Assembly: GCA_014529385.2 (NCBI GenBank)
Contig: CM043968.1
Coordinates: forward strand, 29,607,013 to 29,671,012
From: Adiantum capillus-veneris
Taxonomy: Eukaryota; Streptophyta; Polypodiopsida; Polypodiales; Pteridaceae
Direction of reading: 5' to 3'
DNA length: 64,000 nt
Within the stretch, counting starts at the first letter, position 1. Every line of letters starts with the position of its first letter. The notes below the pieces were generated by a model. That model did not search any database and was not told the origin of the DNA. It saw nothing but the letters and a program-made list of their open reading frames with translations. Below are positions 1 through 13,200 of this stretch, piece after piece. The translations under genes were made by a program, and so were the position numbers.

Positions 1-384
1 TTATCTATGTGTATGTATGTATATTTGTGTTATTTCATTGTAATACTCATACATAATGCAGATACACAATTACACTTAATTACGATATGCACACATAGTA
101 TATATACATACATAAATATCACAAATAACTAACACATTGTAATACTAGTAAAATTGAATGGAAGACTTACTTGCGTGATCTGTTAAAGTCGATTCTTGTA
201 GCGAGTTCTGGATGTATGCTGAGTTGATTTTCCTCTAATCCATTTGTAGATATGATTGTAACTTCTGTTTCTCAAAAAAAGTAGTGTTGTTTAGTGATAC
301 ACCTAATGGACATAAATGGTTGAAACTAGGACATGTAGACCAAAAATACGTGTATTTTTTGGATGAATATATACACTTTTTGGT
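1..384. other. AT-rich sequence, no gene seen
   Basis: AT-rich DNA with many short TATA/ACATA runs. No reading frame of convincing length or composition is present, and no splice-site pair suggests an exon. The first recognisable copy of the 20-bp satellite core appears just after it, near 386. Confidence 0.5.
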
Positions 385-770
385 GACCCTTACCACAAGT
401 GGTGGACCTTGAGACCAGTGGACTATAAGGACCTTCAAACAATACCTTGTACACTCAATCCTTCTTGGTATCTAGGTTGGACAAGTGGTGGACCTTGTTC
501 AAATTCTCTAACCACTCTCTCTAACATGGTGACATAATTTAGGTGTGATAAATTCATATCTATGCAAACTAATATCACTTTAGGCTTGTTAATTTGAATT
601 TGTTTGAATTTATGTACAATATAATGATTTGAGGTTTGCATATTTGAATTTAGGTGGTATAATGATATCTTTTTGTGGTAAACTTGAATTTTAAATCATT
701 TTCGCGTGGAACATTTTAAATTTAAGTGGTAAAATTTAGATTTTATAAAAAAGTTTGAATTTTAAAATTT

Positions 771-850
771 GGGCGGGATATTTTAAAATTTAGGCGGGAT
801 ATTTAAAATTTGGGAGGGATATTTTAAATTTAGGCGGGAAGGTTTTGAAT
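771..850 (+). repeat. short minisatellite of about 21 bp
   Basis: Three to four imperfect head-to-tail copies of a unit reading roughly 'ttaggcgggatattttaaaa'. It lies in an otherwise unremarkable AT-rich spacer (540-870) just before the dense satellite array. Nothing suggests it is coding. Confidence 0.6.
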
Positions 851-3800
851 TTATAGCGAGATCTCCCTTACATAAGAGAGTATAGGTTGGACAAGTGGTG
901 GACCTTAAAGCTAGAGCATCCATGCTACTGGACATGATAGGTAGGGAATCTAGTTGAATATTGTATGTATAATATATATGTAATAGATTTAGCTTGTACA
1001 AGTGGTGGACCTTGGAACAAAACCCCATGTAAAACATATCATGCACATTCCAAGTGGTGAGAAAAAATATCATTTAAGATATAGCCTTATAGGTTGGCAA
1101 GTGGTGGACCTTAACACCCAGATATTCTTCATATAATGACATAGAGTGAAAAACTGGTGAATCTTGAGACCAAACCATGCTACTAGCGATAATAGCTTGG
1201 ACAAGTGGTGGACCTTGAAAGTAAACCCCCCATCTACGAAATATCATGGGTTTAAGGTATTTCGATGGAGCCTCGCATCTTGGAGACATCGTGCATCTTG
1301 CTTCTCTTCATGTTTCAATGGAGCCTATCTTGGACAAATGGTGGAGCATCCTTCTCTCCATGTTTCAATGGACCCTAGCTTGGACAAGTGGTGGACCTTT
1401 GCTTCTCTCTATTATTCAATAGAGATAGCTTGGACAAGTGGTGGACCTTGGAACCAAACCCCCATGTAAAACCTATCATGGTCACTCCAAGTGGTGAGAA
1501 AGAATAACCTTTAAGATATAGCCTTATAGGTTGGACAAGTGGTGGACCTTAACACCCTAATATTCTTAATATAATGACATAGAGTCAAAAAGTGGTGAAT
1601 CTTGAGACAAAACCACTCATGCTACTAGCACTAATAGCTTGGACAAGTGGTGGACCTTGAACGTAAACCCCCCATGTTTCAATAGAGTTAGCTTCGACAA
1701 ATGGTGGAGCATCCTTCTCTCCATGTTTCAACGGAGCCTAGCTTGGACAAGTGGTGGACCTTTGCTTCTCTCTATGATTCAATAGAGTTAGCTTGGACAA
1801 GTGGTGGACCTTGGAACCAAACCCCCATGTAAAACCTATCATGGTCACTCCAAGTGGTGAGAAAGAATAACCTTTAAGATATAGCCTTATAGGTTGGACA
1901 AGTGGTGGACCTTAACACCCTAATATTCTTAATATAATGACATAGAGTGAAAAAGTGGTGAATCTTGAGACAAAACCACTCATGCTACTAGCACTAATAG
2001 CTTGGACAAGTGGTGGACCTTGAACGTAAACCCCCCATGTTTCAAAAGAGTTAGCTTCGACAAATGGTGGAGCATCCTTCTCTCCATGTTTCAATGGAGC
2101 CTAGCTTGGACAAGTGGTGGACCTTTGCTTCTCTCTATGATTCAATAGAGTTAGCTTGCACAAGTGGTGGACCTTGGAACCAAAGCCCCATGTAAAACCT
2201 ATCATGGTCACTCCAAGTGGTGAGAAAGAATAACCTTTAAGATATAGCCTTATAGGTTGGACAAGTGGTGGACCTTAACACCCAAATATTCTTAATATAA
2301 TGACATAGAGTGAAAAAGTGGTGAATCTTGAGACAAAACCACTCATGCTACTAGTGCTAATAGATTGGACAAGTGGTGGACGTTGAACGTAAACCCCCCA
2401 TGTTTCAATAGACTTAGCTTCGACAAATGGTGGAGAATCGTTCTCTCCATGTTTCAATGGAGCCTAGCTTGGACAAGTGGTGGACCTTTGTTTCTCTCTA
2501 TGTTTCAATAGAGTTATCTTGGACAAGTGGTGGACCTTGGAACCAAACCCCCATGTAAAACCTATCATGGTCACTCCAAGTAGTAAGAAAGAATAACCTT
2601 TAAGATGTAGCCTTATAGGTTGGACAAGTGGTGGACCTTAACACCCACATATTCTTAATAAAAGTGGTGAATCTTGAGACCAAACCACTCAGGCTACTAG
2701 CAATAATAGCTTGGACAAGTGGTGGACCTTGAATGTAAACCCCTCATCTACGAAATATCGTGGGTTTAATGTATTTCGATAGAGCCTAGCATCTTGGAGA
2801 CATGGTGCACCTTGCTTCTCGTCATGTTTCAATGGAGCCTATCTTGGACAAATGGTGGAGCATCCTTCTCTCCATGTTTCAATGGACCCTAGCTTGGACA
2901 AGTGGTGGACCTTTGTTTCTGTCTATGTTTGAATAGAGTTAGCTTGGACAAGTGGTGGACCTTGGAACCAAACCCCCATGTAAAACCTATCATGGTCACT
3001 CCAAGTAGTAAGAAAGAATAACCTTTAAGATGTAGCCTTATAGGTTGGACAAGTGGTGGACCTTAGCACCCACATATTCTTAATAAAAGTGGTGAATCTT
3101 GAGACCAAACCACTCAGGCTACTAGCAATAATAGCTTGGACAAGTGGTGGACCTTGAATGTAAACCCCTCATCTACGAAATATCGTGGGTTTAATGTATT
3201 TCGATGGAGCCTAGCATCTTGGAGACATGGTGCAGCTTGCTTCTCGTCATGTTTCAATGGAGCCTATCTTGGACAAATGGTGGAGCATCCTTCTCTCCAT
3301 GTTTCAATGGACCCTAGCTTGGACAAGTGGTGGACCTTTGTTTCTCTCTATGTTTCAATAGAGTTAGCTTGGACAAGTGGTGGACCTTGGAACCAAACCC
3401 CCATGTAAAACCTATCATGGTCACTCCAAGTAGTAAGAAAGAATAACCTTTAAGATGTAGCCTTATAGGTTGGACAAGTGGTGGACCTTAACACCCACAT
3501 ATTCTTAATAAAAGTGGTGAATCTTGAGACCAAATCACTCAGGCTACTACCAATAATAGCTTGGACAAGTGGTGGACCTTGAATGTAAACCCCTCATCTA
3601 CGAAATATCGTGGGTTTAATGTATTTCGATGGAGCCTAGCATCTTGGAGACATGGGGCAGCTTTCTTCTCGTCATGTTTCAATGGAGCCTATCTTGGACA
3701 AATGGTGGAGCATCCTTCTCTCCATGTTTCAATGGACCCTAGCTTGGACAAGTAATGGACCTTTGCTTCTCTCTATGATTCAATAGAGTTAGCTTGTACA

Positions 3801-4275
3801 AGTGGTGGACCTTGGAACCAAAGCCCCATGTAAAACCTATCATGGTCCTTCCAAGTGGTGAGAAAGAATAACCTTTAAGATATAGCCTTATAGGTTGGAC
3901 AAGTGGTGGACCTTAATACCCAAATATTCTTAATATAATGACATAGAGTGAAAAAGTGGTGAATCTTAAGACAAAACCACTCATGCTACTAGTGATAATA
4001 GCTTGGACAAGTGGTGGACCTTGAACGTAAACCCCCCATGTTTCAATAGACTTAGCTTCGACAAATAGTGGAGCATCGTTCTCTCCATGTTTCAATGGAG
4101 CCTAGCTTGGACAAGTGGTGGACCTTTGTTTCTCTCTATGTTTCAATAGAGTTAGCTTGGACAAGTGGTGGACCTTGGAACCAAACCCCCATGTAAAACC
4201 TATCATGGTCACTCCAAGTAGTAAGAAAGAATAACTTTTAAGATGTAGCCTTATAGGTTGGACAAGTGGTGGACC

Positions 4276-5973
4276 TTAACACCCACATATTCTTAATAAA
4301 AGTGGTGAATCTTGAGACCAAACCACTAAGGCTACTAGCAATAATAGCTTGGACAAGTGGTGGACATTGAATGTAAACCCCTCATCTACGAAATATCGTG
4401 GGTTTAATGTATTTCGATGGAGCCTAGCATCTTGGAGACATGGTGCAGCTTGCTTCTCGTCATATTTCAATGGAGCCTATCTTGGACAAATGGTGGAGCA
4501 TCCTTCTCTCCATGTTTCAATGGACCCTAGCTTGGACAAGTGTTGGACCTTTGTTTCTCTCTATGTTTCATTAGAGTTAGCTTGTACAAGTGGTGGACCT
4601 TGGAACCAAACCCCCATGTAAAACCTATCATGGTCACTCCAAGTAGTAAGAAAGAATAACCTTTAAGATGTAGCCTTATAGGCTAGACAAGTGGTGGACC
4701 TTGACACCCACATATTCTTAATAAAAGTGCTGAATCTTGAGACCAAACCACTCAGGCTACTAGCAATAATAGCTTGGACAAGTGGTGGACCTTGAATGTA
4801 GACCCCTCATCTACAAATATCGTGGGTTTAATGTATTTCGATGGAGCCTAGCATCTTGGAGACATGGTGCAGCTTGCTTCTCGTCATGTTTCAATGGAGC
4901 CTATCTTGGACAAATGGTGGAGCATCCTTCTCTCTATGTTTCAATGGACCCTAGCTTGGACAAGTGGTGGACCTTTGTTTCTCTCTATGTTTCAATAGAG
5001 TTAGCTTGGAAAAGTGGTGGACCTTTGAACCAAACCCCCATGTAAAACCTATCATGGTCACTCCAAGTAGTAAGAAAGAATAACCTTTAAGATGTAGCCT
5101 TATAGGTTGGACAAGTGGTGGACCTTAACACCCACATATTCTTAATAAAAGTGGTGAATCTTGAGACCAAACCACTAAGGCTACTAGCAATAATAGCTTG
5201 GACAAGTGGTGGACATTGAATGTAAACCCCTCATCTACGAAATATCGTGGGTTTAATGTATTTCGATGGAGCCTAGCATTTTGGAGACATGGTGCAGCTT
5301 GCTTCTCGTCATATTTCAATGGAGCCTATCTTGGACAAATGGTGGAGCATCCTTCTCTCCATGTTTCAATGGACCCTAGCTTGGACAAGTGTTGGACCTT
5401 TGTTTCTCTCTATGTTTCATTAGAGTTAGCTTGTACAAGTGGTGGACCTTGGAACCAAACCCCCATGTAAAACCTATCATGGTCACTCCAAGTAGTAAGA
5501 AAGAATAACCTTTAAGATGTAGCCTTATAGGCTAGACAAGTGGTGGACCTTGACACCCACATATTCTTAATAAAAGTGCTGAATCTTGAGACCAAACCAC
5601 TCAGGCTACTAGCAATAATAGCTTGGACAAGTGGTGGACCTTGAATGTAGACCCCTCATCTACAAATATCGTGGGTTTAATGTATTTCGATGGAGCCTAG
5701 CATCTTGGAGACATGGTGCAGCTTTCTTCTCGTCATGTTTCAATGGTGCCTATCTTGGACAAATGGTGGAGCATCCTTCTCTCCATGTTTCAATGGACCC
5801 TAGCTTGGACAAGTGGTGGACCTTTGCTTCTCTCTATGATTCAATAGAGTTAGCTTGGACAAGTGGTCGACCTTGGAACCAAAGCCCATGTTAAACCTAT
5901 CATGGTCACTTCAAGTGGTGAGAAAGAATAACCTTTAATATATAGCCTTATAGGTTGGACAAGTGGTGGACCT
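4276..5973 (+). repeat. 849-bp two-unit block duplicated in tandem
   Basis: The block starting near 4,276 repeats at about 5,125 with almost no changes. It carries the same private variants: 'ggtggacattgaatg' (4,368 and 5,217), 'agtgttggacc', 'tttcattagagttagcttgtac' and 'ggctagacaagtgg' (4,681 and 5,530). The offset of 849 bp equals two basic units. This indicates a very recent duplication of a dimer inside the array. Confidence 0.85.
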
Positions 5974-6770
5974 TAACACCCAAATATTCTTAATATAATG
6001 ACATACAGTGAAAATGTGGTGAATCTTGAGACAAAACCACGCATGCTACTAGTGATAATAGTTTGGACAAGTGGTGGACCTTGAACGTAAACCCCCATGT
6101 TTCAATAGACTTAGCTTTGACAAATGGTGGAGCATCGTTCTCTCCATGTTTCAATGGAGCCTAGCTTGGACAAGTGGTGGACCTTTGTTTCTCTCTATGT
6201 TTCAATAGAGTTAGCTTGGACAAGTGGTGGACCTTGGAATCAAACCCCCATGTAAAACCTATCATGGTCACTCCAAGTAGTAAGAAAGAATAACCTTTAA
6301 GATGTAGCTTTATAGGTTGGACAAGTGGTGGACCTTAACACCCACATATTCTTAATAAAAGTGGTGAATCTTGAGACCAAACCACTCAGGCTACTAGCAA
6401 TAATAGCTTGGACAAGTGGTGGACCTTGAATGTAAACCCCTCATCTACGAAATATCGTGGGTTTAATGTATTTCGATGGAGCCTAGCATCTTGGAGACAT
6501 GGTGCATTGTCATGTTTCAATGGAGCCTATCTTGGACAAATGGTGGAGCATCCTTCTCTCCATGTTTCAATGGACCCTAGCTTGGACAAGTGGTGGACCT
6601 TTGTTTCTCTCTATGTTTCAATAGAGTTAGCTTGGACAAGTGGTGGACCTTGGAACCAAACCCCCATGTAAAACCTATCATGGTCACTCCAAGTAGGTAA
6701 GAAAGAATAACTTTAAGATGTAGCCTTATAGGTTGGACAAGTGGTGGACCTTAACACCCACATATTCTTA

Positions 6771-9700
6771 AAAAAAGTGCTGAATCTTGAGACCAAACCA
6801 CTCAGGCTACTAGCAATAATAGCTTGGACAAGTGGTGGACCTTAAATGTAAACCCCTCATCTACGAAATATCGTGGGTTTAATGTATTTCGATGGAGCCT
6901 AGCATCTTGGAGACATGGTGCCGCTTGCTTCTCGTCATGTTTCAATGGAGCCTATCTTGGACAAATGGTGGAGCATCCTTCTCTCCATGTTTCAATGGAC
7001 CCTAGCTTGGACAAGTGGTGGACCTTTGTTTCTCTCTATGTTTCAATAGAGTTAGCTTGGACAAGTGGTGGACCTTGGAACCAAACCCCCATGTAAAACC
7101 TATCATGGTCACTCCAAGTAGTAAGAAAGAATAACCTTTAAGATGTAGCCTTATAGGTTGGACAAGTGGTGGACCTTAACACCCACATATTCTTAATAAA
7201 AGTGGTGAATCTTGAGACCAAACCACTCAGGCTACTAGCAATAATAGCTTGGACAAGTGGTGGACCTTGAATGTAAACCCCTCATCTACGAAATATCGTG
7301 GGTTTAATGTATTTCGATGGAGCCTAGCATCTTGGAGACATGGTGCAGCTTGCTTCTCGTCATGTTTCAATGGAGCCTATCTTGGACAAATGGTGGAGCA
7401 TCCTTCTCTCCATGTTTCAATGGACCCTAGCTTGGACAAGTGGTGGACCTTTGTTTCTCTCTATGTTTCAATAGAGTTAGCTTGGACAAGTGGTGGACCT
7501 TTGAACCAAACCCCCATGTAAAACCTATCATGGTCACTCCAAGTGGTAATAAAGAATAACCTTTAAGATGTAGCCTTATAGGTTGGACAAGTGGTGGACC
7601 TTAACACGCGCATATTCTTAATATAATGACATAGAGTGGAAAAGTGGTGAATCTTGAGACCAAACCACTCAGCTACTACAAATAATAGCTTGGACAAGTG
7701 TTGGACCTTGAATGTAAACCCCTCATCTACGACATATCGTGGGTTTAATGTTTTTCGATGGAGCCTAGCATCTTGGAGACATGGTGCACTTGCTTCTCCT
7801 CATGTTTCAATGGAGCCTACCTTGGACAAATGGTGGAGCATCCTTCTCTCCATGTTTCAATGGACCCTAGCTTAGACAAGGGGTGGACCTTTGCTTTTCT
7901 CTATGTTTCAATAGAGTTAGCTTGGACAAGTGGTGGACCTTGGAACCAAACCCCCATGTAAAACCTATCATGGTCACTCCAAGTAGTAAGAAAGAATAAC
8001 CTTTAAGATGTAGCTTTATAGGTTGGACAAGTGGTGGACCTTAACACCCACATATTCTTAATAAAAGTGGTGAATCTTGAGACCAAACCACTCAGGCTAC
8101 TAGCAATAATAGCTTGGACAAGTGGTGGACCTTGAATGTAAACCCCTCATCTACGAAATATCGTGGGTTTAATGTATTTCGATGGAGCCTAGCATCTTGG
8201 AGACATGGTGCACCTTGCTTCTCGTCATGTTTCAATGGAGCCTATCTTGGACAAATGGTGGAGCATCCTTCTCTCCATGTTTCAATGGACCCTAGCTTGG
8301 ACAAGTGGAGGACCATTGTTTCTCTCTATGTTTCAATAGAGTTAGCTTGGACAAGTGGTGGACCTTGGAACCAAACCCCCATGTAAAACCTATCATGGTC
8401 ATTCCAAGTAGTAAGAAAGAATAACTTTTAAGATGTAGCCTTATAGGTTGGACAAGTGGTGGACCTTAACACCCACATATTCTTAAAAAAAGTGCTGAAT
8501 CTTGAGACCAAACCACTCAGGCTACTAGCAATAATAGCTTGGACAAGTGGTGGACCTTAAATGTAAACCCCTCATCTACGAAATATCGTGGGTTTAATGT
8601 ATTTCGATGGAGCCTAGCATCTTGGAGACATGGTACCGCTTGGTTCTCGTCATGTTTCAATGGAGCCTATCTTGGACAAATGGTGGAGCATCCTTCTCTC
8701 CATGTTTCAATGGACCCTAGCTTGGACAAGTGGTGGACATTTGTTTCTCTCTGTGTTTCAATAGAGTTAGCTTGGACAAGTGGTGGACCTTGGAACCAAA
8801 CCCCCATGTAAAACCTATCATGGTCACTCCAAGTAGTAAGAAAGAATAACCTTTAAGATGTAGCCTTATAGGTTGGACAAGTGGTGGACCTTAACACCCA
8901 CATATTCTTAATAAAAGTGGTGAATCTTGAGACCAAACCACTCAGGCTACTAGCAATAATAGCTTGGACAAGTGGTGGACTTTGAATGTAAACCCCTCAT
9001 CTACGAAATATCGTGGGTTTAATGTATTTCGATGGAGCCTAGCATCTTGGAGACATGGTGCAGCTTGCTTCTCGTCATGTTTCAATGGAGCCTATCTTGG
9101 ACAAATGGTGGAGCATCCTTCTCTCTATGTTTCAATGGACCCTAGCTTGGACAAGTGGTGGACCTTTGTTTCTCTCTATGTTTCAATAGAGTTAGCTTGG
9201 ACAAGTGGTGGACCTTTGGAACCAAACCCCCATGTAAAACCTATCATGGTCACTCCAAGTGGTAATAAAGAATAACCTTTAAGATGTAGCCTTATAGGTT
9301 GGACAAGTGGTGGACCTTAACACGCGCATATTCTTAATATAATGACATAGAGTGGAAAAGTGGTGAATCTTGAGACCAAACCACTCAGGCTACTACCAAT
9401 AATAGCTTGGACAAGTGTTGGACCTTGAATGTAAACCCCTCATCTACGACATATCGTGGGTTTAATGTTTTTCGATGGAGCCTAGCATCTTGGAGACATG
9501 GTGCACCTTGCTTCTCCTCATGTTTCAATGGAGCCTACCTTGGACAAATGGTGGAGCATCCTTCTCTCCATGTTTCAATGGACCCTAGCTTAGACAAGGG
9601 GTGGACCTTTGCTTCTCTCTATGTTTCAATAGAGTTAGCTTGGACAAGTGGTGGACCTTGGAACCAAACCCCCATGTAAAACCTATCATGGTCACTCCAA

Positions 9701-10200
9701 GTAGTAAGAAAGAATAACCTTTAAGATGTAGCCTTATAGGTTGGACAAGTGGTGGACCTTAACACCCACATATTCTTAATAAAAGTGGTGAATCTTGAGA
9801 CCAAACCACTCAGGCTACTAGCAATAATAGCTTGGACAAGTGGTGGACCTTGAATGTAAACCCCTCATCTACGAAATATCGTGGGTTTAATGTATTTCGA
9901 TGGAGCCTAGCATCTTGGAGACATGGTGCAGCTTGCTTCTCGTCATGTTTCAATGGAGCCTATCTTGGACAAATGGTGGAGCATCCTTCTCTCCATGTTT
10001 CAATGGACCCTAGCTTGGACAAGTGGTGGACCTTTGTTTCTCTCTATGTTTCAATAGAGTTAGCTTGGACAAGTGGTGGACCTTGGAACCAAACCCCCAT
10101 GTAAAACCTATCATGGTCACTCCAAGTGGTAATAAAGAATAACCTTTAAGATGTAGCATTATAGGTTGGACAAGTGGTGGACCTTAACACGCACATATTC
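6771..10200 (+). repeat. four-unit higher-order repeat, period about 1.71 kb
   Basis: Private variants recur every ~1,715 bp: 'aaaaaaagtgctgaatc' at about 6,770 and 8,485; 'ccttaaatgtaaac' at about 6,839 and 8,554; 'aacacgcgcatattc' at about 7,602 and 9,319; 'agtgttggacc' with 'acgacatatcg' at about 7,700 and 9,415. The four basic units between them keep the same order in both copies. A further lone unit of the third type follows at about 10,274. This is classic higher-order satellite structure produced by unequal exchange or replication slippage of multimers. Confidence 0.85.
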
Positions 10201-13200
10201 TTAATAGAATGACATAGAGTGGAAAAGTGGTGAATCTTGAGACCAAACCACTCAGGCTACTACCAATAATAGCTTGGACAAGTGTTGGACCTTGAATGTA
10301 AACCCCTCATCTACGACATATCGTGGGTTTAATGTTTTTCGATGGAGCCTAGCATCTTGGAGACATGGTGCACCTTGCTTCTCCTCATGTTTCAATGGAG
10401 CCTATATTGGACAAATGGTGGAGCATCCTTCTCTCCATGTTTCAATGCACCCTAGCTTAGACAAGTGGTGGACCTTTGCTTCTCTCTATGTTTCAATAGA
10501 GTTAGCTTGGACAAGTGGTGGACCTTGGAACCAAACCCCCATGTAAAACCTATCATGGTCACTCCAAGATGTGAGAAAGAATAACCATTAAGATATAGTC
10601 TTATAGGTTGGACAAGTGGTGGACCTTAACACCCAAATATTCTTAATATAATGACAGAGAGTGGAAAAGTGGTGAATTTTGAGAGCAAACCACTCATGCT
10701 ACTAGTGATAATAGGTTGGACAAATTGTTGATCTTGAATGTAAACTCCCCATGTACAAAATAACGTGGGTTTAAGGTATTTCGATGGAGGCTAGCATCTT
10801 GGAGACATGGTGCAGCTTGCTTCTCTTCATGTTTCAATGGAGTCTATCTTGGACAAATGGTGGAGCATCCATCTCTCCATGTTTCAAAGGACCCTAGCTT
10901 AGACAAGTGGTGGACCTTTGCTTCTCTCTATGTTTCAATAGAGTTAGCTTGGACAAGTGGTGGACCTTGGAACCAAACCCCCATGTAAAACCTTTCATGG
11001 TCACTCCAAGTGTTCAGAAAGAATAACCATTAAGATATAGTCTTATAGGTTGGACAAGTGGTGGACCTTAATACCCAAATATTCTTAATATAATGACACA
11101 GAGTGAAAAAGTGGTGAATCTTGAGACCAAACCCCTCATGCTACTAGCGTTAATAGGTTGGACAACTAGTGGACCTTGAATGTAAACCTTCCATGTTTCA
11201 ATAGAGTTAGCTTCGACAAATGGTGAAGCATCCTTCTCTCCATGTTTCAATGGAGCCTAGCTTGGACAAGTGGTGGACCTTTGCTTCTCTCTATGAGAAG
11301 AATAAAGTTAGCTTGGATAAGTGGTGGACCTTGGAACCAAACCCCTATGTAAAACATATCATGGACATTTCAAGTGGTGAGAAAGAATACCCTTTAAGAT
11401 ATACCCTTATAGGTTGGACAAGTGGTCGACCTTAACACCTAGATCTTCTTTATATAATGACATAGAGTGGAAAAGTGGTGAATCTTGAGACCAAACCACT
11501 CATGCTACTAGGGATAATAGCTTGGAAAAGTGACTGACCTTGACGTTAAACCCCACATGTAAACAATATCGTGGGTTTAAGGTATTTCAATGGATCCTAG
11601 AATCTTGGAGACATGGTGCAACTTGCTTCTTTTCATGTTTCAATGAAGCCTATCTTCCACCAATGGGGGATCATCCTTCTCTAAATGTCTCAGTGGAGCC
11701 TAGCTTGGACAAGTGGTGGACCTTTGCTTCTCTCTATGTTTCCATAGAGTTAGCTTGGACAAGTGGTGGACCTTGAAACCAAACCCCCATGTAAAACATA
11801 TCATGGTCATTCCAAGTGGTGAGAAATAATACCCTTTAAGATCTAGCCTTATAGGTTGGACAAGTGGTCGACCTTAAAACCTAGATCTTCATAATATAAC
11901 GACATAGAGTGGAAAAGTGGTAAATCTTGAGACCAAACACTCATGCTACTAGAATAATAGGTTGGACAAGTGGTGGACCTTGAATGTAAACCCCCCATGT
12001 ACGAATATCATGGGTTTAAGGTATTTCAATGGAGCCTAGCATCTTGGAGACATGGTGCAGATTGCTTCCCTTCATGTTTCAATGGAGCCTATCTTGGACA
12101 AATGGTGGAGCATCCTTCTCTCCATGTTTCAATGGAGCCTAGCTTGGACAAGTGGTGGACCTTTGCTTCTCTCTATGTTTCAATAGAGTTAGCTTGGACA
12201 AGTGGTGGGCCTTGGAACCAAACTCCCATGTAAAACCTATCTTGGTAACTCCAAGTGGTGAGAAAGAATAAAGTTTAAGATATAGCCTTATAGGTTGGAC
12301 AAGTGGTGGACCTTAGCACCCAGATATTCTTAATAGAATGACATAGAGTGGAAAAATGGTGAATCTTGAGACCAAACCACTCATGCTACTAGAGATAATA
12401 GGTTGGACAAGTGGTGGACCTTGAATGTAAACCCCCCATGTACAAAATATCATGGGTTTGAGGTATTTCAATGGAGCCTAGCATCTTGGAGACATGGTGT
12501 AGCTTGCTTCTCTTCATGTTTCAATGGAGCGTATCTTGGACAAATGGTGGAGCATCCTTCTCTCCATGTTTCAATGGACCCTAGCTTGGACAAGTGGTGG
12601 ACCTTTGATTCTCTCTATGTTTCAATAGAGTTAGCTTGGACAAGTGGTGGACCTTGAAACAAAACCCCATGTAAAACCTATGCTGGTCACTCCAAGTGGT
12701 GAGAAAGAATAACCCTTAAGATATAGCCTTATAGGTTGGACAAGTGGTGGACCTTAACACCCAAATATTCTTAATATAATGACATAGAGTGAAAAAGTGG
12801 TGAATCTTGAGACCAAACCACTCATGCTACTAGCGTTAATAGGTTGGACAAGTGGTGGACCTTGAATGTAAACCCCCCATGTTTCAATAGAGTTAGCTTC
12901 GACAAATGGTAGAGGATCCTTCTCTCCATGTTTCAATGGAGCCTAGCTTGGACAAGTGGTGGACCTTTGTTTCTCTCTATGTTTCAATAGAGTTAGCTTG
13001 GACAAGTGGTGGACCTTGGAGCCAAACCCCCATGTAAAACATATCATGGACATTTCAAGTGGTGAGAAAGAATACCCTTTAAGATATACCCTTATAGGTT
13101 GGACAAGTGGTCGACCTTAACACCCAGATCTTCTTAACGTAATGACATAGAGTGGAAAAGTGGTGAATCTTGAGACCAAACCACTCATGCTACTAGAGAT

